From Planctomycetaceae bacterium (GTDB taxonomy: Bacteria; Planctomycetota; Planctomycetia; Planctomycetales; Planctomycetaceae): DNA of 6,039 nucleotides. Positions 1-5,173 of this stretch are shown here, piece after piece; within the stretch, counting starts at the first letter, position 1, and every line of letters starts with the position of its first letter. Where the stretch lies: the NCBI GenBank assembly GCA_016765335.1, contig JAESQE010000268.1, positions 1 through 6,039 on the forward strand. Direction: 5' to 3'. Both the position numbers and the translations under genes were made by a program. The notes under the pieces are model-generated. The model saw only the letters and a program-made list of their open reading frames with translations, had not been told where the DNA came from and did not search any database.

Positions 1-271
1 GCCGAAACTCCTGCGGTTGGACAACCGCTCGCCAGACCGCAACCAAATAAGCCACGCACCCCAGAAATATCAACGCAAAGAAAAGAGCAAACGGACGAGA
101 TGTACTCGCCACCGGGCCGGTTTCACGCAAGGGATCAAACTGATCACTGATCAGGCACCAGCCCAAAGAGCAAACAATCAAACCAGCAACAGCGAACCAG
201 TAATACCAACGGGACGTTTGCGTAAATCCAGAAGTTTCTTCATTCACTGTTTGTGCCGACGTACTACTCAC
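1..271 (-). CDS. N-terminal part of a multi-pass membrane protein (partial, runs off the left edge)
   Basis: I read this frame by hand from GTG at 271 to the window edge: 90 open codons plus one base. The start is supported by GAGGA at 278-282, six bases upstream; the next in-frame stop upstream is TAA at 331-333. The protein opens with a polar Ser/Thr-rich tail (residues 1-20). A hydrophobic helix follows at about 22-42 (WYYWFAVAGLIVCSLGWCLI), then a short loop with DPLRETGP (about 43-60), and a second helix at about 60-80 (FALFFALIFLGCVAYLVAVW). It therefore looks like an integral inner-membrane protein, not a secreted one. It lies downstream of a GT2 sugar transferase on the same strand, 152 bases away. 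I infer it could be a polyprenyl-phosphate-sugar-dependent GT-C or GT87-like transferase, but no catalytic motif is visible in this fragment, so the function stays open. That it is coding is fairly sure; the product name is not. Confidence 0.72.
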   Translation of the reverse strand, partial: MSSTSAQTVNEETSGFTQTSRWYYWFAVAGLIVCSLGWCLISDQFDPLRETGPVASTSRPFALFFALIFLGCVAYLVAVWRAVVQPQEFR

Positions 272-277
272 AAGACG

Positions 278-282
278 TCCTC
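278..282 (-). promoter_or_regulatory. Ribosome binding site for the left-edge membrane protein
   Basis: GAGGA on the minus strand sits six bases before GTG at 271. It is what decides that start, because no ATG lies near the beginning of the frame. Confidence 0.6.
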
Positions 283-321
283 TGTTTTCCAGTAAATACA
301 GGTGTGCCTTGAAAAGTAGTT

Positions 322-342
322 CTCCTCCTTACGAAGGGGGAG
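322..342. repeat. Inverted repeat (hairpin) between GT2 gene and left-edge gene
   Basis: On the plus strand CTCCTCCTT and AAGGGGGAG flank an ACG loop, giving nine pairs of which one (326/338) is a G-U wobble. On the minus strand the same position is a C/A mismatch, so the fold is better in plus-strand RNA. The minus-strand 3' arm is AAGGAGGAG, a near-perfect Shine-Dalgarno sequence, but no ATG, GTG or TTG follows within 20 bases. It lies 81 bases after the GT2 stop and is followed on the minus strand by AACTACTTTTC, which is a poor U-tract. It could be a weak terminator, a leader element of the next gene, or a copy of a dispersed genomic palindrome; the sequence does not decide. Confidence 0.5.
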
Positions 343-423
343 TGAGATGGGGTATTGAAGAAGCTCTGGAATTCAATTCTTTACTAGTCCCCTATTGTTG
401 GTTACTGGTAGCGACTGTCTGTG

Positions 424-1158
424 TCAATTCTTTTTGCGACCAGTAAAACGACGAACGCATGCCGGCAGACCGTAGATCGCGATCAGAAGCAGGATTTTAT
501 ATCCTGCCAAAACAGTGCCTCGTACCGTTCCGCTGATTTTGCTTGTCCCAATACGCACTCGGTAAGGGACCGGAATTTCCAGAATTCTTAAACGATGCTC
601 AACAGCTTTGATTTGCATTTCGACAGTCCAGCCGAAGTTCTGATCGCACATTTTTAATTGATTCAATGAGTCTCTGCGAATTGCACGAAACGGTCCCAGG
701 TCAGTGAACCGTTTTCCTAGAAGCAACCAGATTAAGAATGTCGCCAGTTGATTCCCGAATCGAGCTTGCGGAGGCATCGCTCCTGGTTCCATTTGACCAG
801 TCAGCCGAGAGCCTAAAACAAAATCAGCCTGATTTTCATGAATAGGAGCGACCAAGTCAAGCAGTTTTTCTGGAGAATCACTGAAATCACCATCCAGAAA
901 CACGATGATTTTGCAATCAGGAATATTCGCCTCTAAATAGGCAAGTCCCGCCAGGCAAGCCGCCCCGTATCCGCGGCGATTTTCTTTGACAACATCTGCT
1001 CCATGCTTTGCAGCAACCGCAGCTGTTTGGTCTTCGGAAGCATTGTCAACAACGATCACGCGACCTGTTTCAGGAATCGCCTGCAAGACCATCGGCAACG
1101 ATTCCTGCTCATTCAAAGCAGGGATAATCACCACAACATCAGAAAGATCGGCTTTCAT
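424..1158 (-). CDS. Family 2 glycosyltransferase, polyprenyl/dolichyl-phosphate sugar synthase-like
   Basis: A 244-residue GT-A fold enzyme expected to move a sugar from a nucleotide donor to an acceptor, in this subfamily usually a polyprenyl-phosphate at the cytoplasmic membrane face. Visible motifs: VVVIIPALNE (8-17), the donor-binding VVDNASED (36-43), RRGYGAA (61-67), the DXD-type metal site DGDFSD (89-94), GSRL (116-119), TDLGPFRAIRR (152-162), GWTVEMQIKA (176-185), and GTSKISGTVRG near 204-214. A C-terminal hydrophobic segment (about 216-233) followed by RRFTGRKKN suggests membrane attachment. I chose ATG at 1158 because the GT2 core begins seven residues later and the length fits the family. 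An in-frame GTG at 1221 would add 21 unconserved-looking residues and overlap the kinase gene by 26 bases. With ATG the gap to the kinase is 37 bases, so co-transcription is likely. Donor and acceptor cannot be named from sequence. Confidence 0.9.
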   Translation of the reverse strand: MKADLSDVVVIIPALNEQESLPMVLQAIPETGRVIVVDNASEDQTAAVAAKHGADVVKENRRGYGAACLAGLAYLEANIPDCKIIVFLDGDFSDSPEKLLDLVAPIHENQADFVLGSRLTGQMEPGAMPPQARFGNQLATFLIWLLLGKRFTDLGPFRAIRRDSLNQLKMCDQNFGWTVEMQIKAVEHRLRILEIPVPYRVRIGTSKISGTVRGTVLAGYKILLLIAIYGLPACVRRFTGRKKN

Positions 1159-1195
1159 AAAAACAGAACCACCAGCAGTAAGAGGCGAATGCGTA

Positions 1196-1996
1196 TTATC
1201 CGGCTTTGTTGATTTGCTCACTGCGAATGAATCCGCTTTGCTGTTTAGCTAACGGAAGCTTCAATGTGAACGCCGTTCCTTTGCCCGGGGTGCTTTCGAC
1301 TCGAATACGACCGTGATGATCTTCGATGACATCTTTGCACATCGCCAAACCGAGTCCCGATCCTCCTTGCCCTGCTCCGTCAGCCTTTTTCGTTGTGAAG
1401 AAAGAGTCAAAGATTTTAGGCAGGGTCTGTGGAGGAATGCCGCAGCCTGTGTCTCGAATTGAGATCTCCGCAAATTGATCAGCCTGATTTTCAACAAGAC
1501 TAATCGTCAGCGTTCCACCTTCATCCATTGCCTGTCGAGCATTGATAACCAGATTCAAAATGACTTGCTGAATCTGATTTGCATTCACAGTAGCCAGCGG
1601 ATGCTGTTCGAACTTCTTCACCAAAGAAATACGGTGAGATTGCAAATCTTTTTCGACAAGAATCAAAACATCATCAATTAATTGATCAATTTCATGGCTC
1701 TCTTTGTGATCGCCATTAGAACGGGCATAAGAAAGCATTCCGGTTGTGATTTTGGCTGCTCGCTGACCAGCTGCCAGGATTTTCGTAAACGACTTCTCGC
1801 GAATTGCTTCGTCTTTGTGCCTCAACCCCATTTTAGCGTAGTTGATGACGGTCGTTAAAATGTTGTTAAATTCGTGAGTGATCGAAGAAGCAAGCACACC
1901 CACGGTGCTCATTTTTTCAGCTTGCATTAATTGTTTATGCATGTGAGCGAGCTGTTGCTCTAGCTCTGCAATTCTCTGATCATTTGATGAACCCAT
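1196..1996 (-). CDS. Soluble sensor-less histidine kinase (HisKA plus HATPase_c)
   Basis: A 266-residue two-component kinase that should autophosphorylate on His41. Order of parts: a short coiled-coil-prone start (residues 6-30, AELEQQLAHMHKQLMQAEKM), the H-box ITHEFNNILTTV (39-50), the N-box NLVINARQAMDEGG (148-161), the G1 box DTGCGIP (182-188), the F-box IFDSFFTTK (195-203), the G2 box GGSGLGLAM (211-219), and STPGKGTAFTLKLP (235-248). All key ATP-binding residues are present, so it appears active. No membrane segment, PAS, GAF or receiver domain is visible, so its input is probably a partner protein or an unseen ligand. HEFNN is typical of NtrB-like kinases. No response regulator gene lies in the window. 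The start is uncertain: I use ATG at 1996, while TTG at 2026 adds ten residues; neither has a convincing ribosome site. The frame stays open back to a TGA at 2057-2059. The GT2 gene follows closely on the same strand. Confidence 0.9.
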   Translation of the reverse strand: MGSSNDQRIAELEQQLAHMHKQLMQAEKMSTVGVLASSITHEFNNILTTVINYAKMGLRHKDEAIREKSFTKILAAGQRAAKITTGMLSYARSNGDHKESHEIDQLIDDVLILVEKDLQSHRISLVKKFEQHPLATVNANQIQQVILNLVINARQAMDEGGTLTISLVENQADQFAEISIRDTGCGIPPQTLPKIFDSFFTTKKADGAGQGGSGLGLAMCKDVIEDHHGRIRVESTPGKGTAFTLKLPLAKQQSGFIRSEQINKAG

Positions 1997-2026
1997 GATC
2001 CTACCGATGCCTTCCTGAATAGCCAA

Positions 2027-2614
2027 TTGATCCGTGTCGAGACTCTCTTTTCTCGGTCATCGGCCATCTTCAAGCCCTCCATCAGCATCACTGACTATTC
2101 CTGATACATCAATCATAATCATCTGCTCCATCGTCAGGGCTGTGCCGTTCACCGACTTATGGAAGACTAGGCAGTTCCGGTAACTTCATGAAGCAGTAGC
2201 GATTCAGCCGATTAATCTGAGGGAATGCCTGCGGGTTCAATCGAAGCAGTTCGTGCAGATCTCAACGAACAATCAAAGCTGGTTTCCAGAAGATGGGATG
2301 CGGTGCTCGCACCCATCTTCGTGTGCCTGGGCGCCAATCGATTGCTGAGTTGTACTTACAGATGATGGGTTGCATAAAGAAAATCGACAGGCCATACAAT
2401 CGCTCGCTGGATTGAAAATCCGTATTGGCAGTATTTTTGGGCCTCAGCGAACCTTACTAGTTGATATTTGCAGCGAAATCGTTCAGCCTGGTATCAAACC
2501 CCAGCTCATTTCCCGAAAGGATATAGATACCGAATTACTATCATCTCGGAACATGGCCTTAGTGAATCTTTTGAGTCGTTGAGAAATCGATTACGACCTG
2601 CGAATTATGCTGGC
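2027..2614. other. Gene-poor interval between the kinase and the 752-residue gene
   Basis: I find no convincing gene in these 588 bases. What can be seen: a strong hairpin at 2289-2320; two short palindromes close to it, GGCGCC at 2330-2335 and CAATCGATTG at 2335-2344; a palindrome CTTCATGAAG at 2184-2193; a plus-strand frame open from 2349 to 2582 that has no ATG until near its end and resembles nothing I know; and a 24-codon minus-strand frame (2057-2131) that is in register with the kinase but separated from it by one TGA. The kinase's promoter and leader should lie in the left part. The right part is downstream of the 752-residue gene but shows no clear terminator with a U-run. The mixture of half-open frames may reflect decayed coding sequence, but I cannot show that. 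Confidence 0.5.
2289..2320. repeat. Strong imperfect hairpin, REP-like palindrome
   Basis: Arms GAAGATGGG (2289-2297) and CCCATCTTC (2312-2320) pair perfectly. After one bulged A (2298) a further TGC/GCA (2299-2301 with 2309-2311) pairs, giving 12 base pairs around a seven-base loop, GGTGCTC. No U-run follows on either strand, so it is not a standard intrinsic terminator. It stands in intergenic DNA, which fits a dispersed REP-type palindrome or a transcript-end stabiliser for the leftward 752-residue gene. Only one copy is seen in this window. Confidence 0.65.
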
Positions 2615-4873
2615 TTAGTTTTTCTTGTTTGGTGGCATCAGTGCGCCGACTCTGGCGAGGTGTCTTTCCCAGGAGATGACTGCTTTTTCGCGTGTGCTTA
2701 ATGGGGCCAGGGGGCGGTATCTGAGTTTTTGGCCGGTGAGATGTGAGATCCAGTAAATCGAAAGTTCACGCACTGCAACTTGATCGTGCCTGAGCCAGGT
2801 GACGAGTTGACGAGAGAGTTCAGAATCGACGGCATCTTTTTCGTCGTATCCCCACAGCAAATTGTAAACGATAAATGCAGTCGATTCGTTGACTGTTCGA
2901 TTCAGTAAGGTTCGAAGAATCTCGCGGTTTCCTGGTGTTTGAGGAAGCCAGTATCGAAGCCCTGAAATCGCAGCGGTCCGTGATTCTTCGTGCGGTGAAT
3001 GGACCAAAGCATAAACCAAAGAGTCGGTACGATTTCCCAACGCAAGAGATTGAGCAGCCAGTTCTGCAATGCGAGGATGCGGGTCGTTGACAATCCCTTC
3101 TAAATCCAGCCAAAGATTAGCAGAGTCTGAAATCTTGTTGATGAATTCTCTGTGATCGCGAGCTTGCGAATTCGATAACGTAAGAGTCGTTTGGCTCGTC
3201 CACGCTGGAATGGGAAGCAGCACAGGAGTCGATTCTTTTACTAGCGGTGACTGATCAGGTTGATCTGTTTGTGCTTGTTCAATGGGTGCAGGCAGAGGCA
3301 AAAGTCTTTTGCCTTGCTTGAGTTCTTCCCACTCGCCCTGTGGTAACAGCAGGCGAACCGGTGAACCGGTGGCCCAAGCGGATGCAACAATTAAGCCCTG
3401 TGCAGGCAGCGTTTCATAATGAGTGCAGTGTTGAGGTGCCACTTCGATGACAATACTTCCGGCTGTTTTGGGGAGTTCGAAATACCAGGTGAGATCCTGT
3501 ATCACGAGCCGAATTCTTTTGGGGACTTCTTGTGCGAGGTCTGACTGGTATGAGAAAATGAGTCGTCCTTGATTTACATCGAAGCCAATAAAGGAATGCT
3601 CATCCGCACCGAGTACTGTTATGGCCGTGTTTTCGAGAAGCTGCAAATCGGCAAGCCCTCCGCCGATGGTAAACTTGGCTTCTGAATAGTGTGTGCAAAA
3701 AAGTTGATCGCCTGCTTCGATATCGCTCATTGTCGGAACAAGGATTGCAGTGGTTTGCCCCACGGCTTGTCTGATCAATGCCTGTTTCTGAGAATTGTAA
3801 ATTATCGAAGGAGTGAAGGAAACTTTCTCGGGCGGCTTGATCGGGGCCGGTTTGGCTTGATCAGGCTTGGTGAAAGTTGGCGGAATCGATTTTTCATCTT
3901 TGTTGATCATCACCAAGGTTTTGGCATCGGCTGGTGAGGTTGGTCTTGAACTTTCTGTCGGCTGAACAACAGGCGGCTGAAACTTTTTCTTGGTATCATC
4001 TAGGGTAAGAGTCGGCAAAAAAGGTGGTTTCGGGTCAATAGAAATGCCTGGATTGTTTGCCGTGACGTGAGTTGTCGCGGTTGCGGTTTTCTGAATTGTT
4101 TCGTTGGCAGGCGGCTTGCTGATCTGTGGTGGCGATTCCGCTTCTTGCGATTCCTCTATCACTTGGTCATTCTGATCGTTGTCAGCCAATTGATTTTGCA
4201 AGGCGTCTTCAGGCGTTCCATTTCGAAAAGATGGATCGGTTGCGATGCTGTAAACCCAGGCGGCAAAAAGGAGGCCGACTGCAACAAATGCTGCGGACTG
4301 TTTCCAATTCGAATGATGTTGCGGAAGTTCAAGCTTGGCTGGGATATTTGCTGATGCAGAAAGCTCTGTTTCTGGAAAATCTATTGCCGGGTTTTCGAGT
4401 TGATCAACTGGGATCGGTTCGAGCTGCAAAGTTTTAGACTTCGAGGCAGGAGCTTGTTTCGCTTTAGACACGGGGGTATCGCTGACGACCGAGTTGGCAA
4501 TTTGATCGAGTCGTTGCCGAGTGGAACTTGGGATTTCGCCATCTCCGGCAAGAACGAGTGTTAATATCTGATGGCTGATTGCAGCTTCAGCCAAAAGTTC
4601 ATCTGAGTCGAGACAACTTTGTTCGAACTCGTTAATTTGGCCCGCAGGCATTACGTTGTCTAAATATTCTGCAACATCGTTTGCATCTTTTCCCGCTGTC
4701 TCGTCCAACGGATCGGGAGCAGACAAGCGACGTCTGCGAACAACCTCGCCGATTCGCTTGACCAATTGCCCGGCTGGTCGTTCCTGTTTCAATCGCTTGC
4801 TCACCTCAGCAGTATCAGCAGGGCTGAGGATGTCATCCAGATACGCAAGCAAGAACCGTAAAGAGAGTTTCAT
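2615..4873 (-). CDS. Single-pass membrane protein: duplicated anti-sigma-like module, FecR-like domain, HEAT-like C-terminus
   Basis: A 752-residue protein starting at ATG 4873 with GGTGA (4880-4884) six bases upstream. Residues 9-41 and 67-104 carry two related helical modules, AYLDDILSPADTAEV and EYLDNVMPAGQINEF. They resemble the YLDGELSPEE helix of zinc-finger anti-sigma factors but lack the HxxxCxxC ligands. One membrane helix follows at about 192-210 (QSAAFVAVGLLFAAWVYSIA), placing the modules in the cytoplasm. A long Pro/Lys/Thr/Gln-rich linker (213-355) should extend into the periplasm. Residues about 364-525 look FecR-like: AGDQLFCTHYSEAKFTIGG, LADLQLLENTAITVLG, VNQGRLIFS and PQGEWEELKQGKRL. 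The C-terminus (about 585-740) is helical and HEAT-like (HPRIAELAAQSLALG, ESRTAAISGLRYWL, VAVRELSIYWISHL). I infer a transmembrane regulator or envelope scaffold. No sigma factor gene is adjacent, so the partner is unknown. Coding status is certain; domain names come from visual recognition. Confidence 0.85.
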   Translation of the reverse strand: MKLSLRFLLAYLDDILSPADTAEVSKRLKQERPAGQLVKRIGEVVRRRRLSAPDPLDETAGKDANDVAEYLDNVMPAGQINEFEQSCLDSDELLAEAAISHQILTLVLAGDGEIPSSTRQRLDQIANSVVSDTPVSKAKQAPASKSKTLQLEPIPVDQLENPAIDFPETELSASANIPAKLELPQHHSNWKQSAAFVAVGLLFAAWVYSIATDPSFRNGTPEDALQNQLADNDQNDQVIEESQEAESPPQISKPPANETIQKTATATTHVTANNPGISIDPKPPFLPTLTLDDTKKKFQPPVVQPTESSRPTSPADAKTLVMINKDEKSIPPTFTKPDQAKPAPIKPPEKVSFTPSIIYNSQKQALIRQAVGQTTAILVPTMSDIEAGDQLFCTHYSEAKFTIGGGLADLQLLENTAITVLGADEHSFIGFDVNQGRLIFSYQSDLAQEVPKRIRLVIQDLTWYFELPKTAGSIVIEVAPQHCTHYETLPAQGLIVASAWATGSPVRLLLPQGEWEELKQGKRLLPLPAPIEQAQTDQPDQSPLVKESTPVLLPIPAWTSQTTLTLSNSQARDHREFINKISDSANLWLDLEGIVNDPHPRIAELAAQSLALGNRTDSLVYALVHSPHEESRTAAISGLRYWLPQTPGNREILRTLLNRTVNESTAFIVYNLLWGYDEKDAVDSELSRQLVTWLRHDQVAVRELSIYWISHLTGQKLRYRPLAPLSTREKAVISWERHLARVGALMPPNKKN

Positions 4874-4929
4874 GACTATTCACCAATAAGAATGGAACTG
4901 TGCCCAGGAATTTTGTGTTGTCCAGATCA

Positions 4930-4976
4930 GAGAGTCACAAAAATTATCCAGCGTCTGACTGGAAAAACAGACTCTC
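4930..4976. repeat. Interrupted, nested inverted repeat in the divergent region
   Basis: GAGAGTC (4930-4936) pairs with GACTCTC (4970-4976). Within the 33-base spacer TCCAG (4947-4951) pairs with CTGGA (4959-4963) around a seven-base loop. An alternative pairing, GTCTG (4953-4957) with CAGAC (4968-4972), excludes both. The element lies about 57 bases before the start of the 752-residue gene, so it could be an operator or part of its leader RNA. Chance is possible given the small stems. Confidence 0.35.
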
Positions 4977-5017
4977 CTATGATTACAGTGGAGATATTGG
5001 ATGTGTTTCGTACAAGA

Positions 5018-5040
5018 AATTATGAAATTTGGTCATAATT
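5018..5040. repeat. Perfect dyad, candidate operator
   Basis: AATTATGA (5018-5025) and TCATAATT (5033-5040) are exact reverse complements around a seven-base spacer. The half-site size and spacing suit a dimeric helix-turn-helix repressor or activator, and the element lies between two divergent genes, 133 bases before one start and 144 bases before the other. It is too A+T-rich for a good terminator and no U-run follows. No regulator is encoded next to it, so the binding protein is unknown. Confidence 0.4.
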
Positions 5041-5158
5041 CCTGTGATTACCCCGAAATTGCTCCTTTTGTTCGAAAAATGGCTGAGTAGTTGCTCTGAA
5101 TAAGTTCTTTGCTCAAAGCATTTTTTGACGAATCCCACCGCAATTGTGTACAGAGTTC

Positions 5159-5163
5159 GAGGA
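5159..5163 (+). promoter_or_regulatory. Ribosome binding site for the propeller gene
   Basis: GAGGA ends ten bases before ATG 5174. It favours this start over the in-frame ATG at 5210, which has no such sequence at the right distance. Confidence 0.45.
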
Positions 5164-5173
5164 TTACCCACGC

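Larger units (their letters stand above)
4874..5173. promoter_or_regulatory. Divergent intergenic control region
   Basis: These 300 bases separate two genes that point away from each other, so promoters for both should lie here. The stretch is more A+T-rich than its flanks. It holds an interrupted dyad at 4930-4976, a perfect eight-base dyad at 5018-5040, and a T-run at 5121-5126. A possible plus-strand promoter is TTGACG at 5125-5130 followed after 16 bases by TGTACA (5147-5152), but the second hexamer is a poor -10 match. I see no clear minus-strand promoter pair and no long coding frame that resembles a protein. Confidence 0.55.

Noticed and set aside
140..154. Palindrome CTGATCACTGATCAG
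   Set aside because: It falls inside the left-edge coding frame, where the sequence is explained by codons; probably chance.
17..295. Plus-strand open frame of 92 codons
   Set aside because: It is rich in Arg, Thr, Gln and Ser with no recognisable domain and lies antisense to a frame that has a ribosome site and clean membrane helices.
986..1252. Plus-strand open frames over the GT2 and kinase junction
   Set aside because: They are antisense to strongly motif-supported coding sequence and encode nothing recognisable.
1261..1497. Minus-strand frame of 78 codons inside the kinase gene
   Set aside because: It is an alternate frame of the ATP-binding region, whose N, G1, F and G2 boxes are all in the other frame.
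1673..1686. Fourteen-base perfect palindrome ATCAATTAATTGAT
   Set aside because: It lies within the kinase coding sequence (residues reading DQLIDD), in low-complexity A+T codons, far from any start.
2233..2250. GGTTCAATC resembling a tRNA T-loop
   Set aside because: There is no T-stem partner, no acceptor stem and no anticodon arm at the expected distances.
4067..4437. Plus-strand open frames rich in Arg, Leu and Cys
   Set aside because: They are antisense to the linker and membrane helix of the 752-residue protein; the hydrophobic look comes from the complement of acidic and Gln-rich codons.
5046..5169. Direct repeat GATTACCC at 5046-5053 and 5162-5169
   Set aside because: Two copies of an eight-base word about 116 bases apart are within chance expectation and have no other symmetry.
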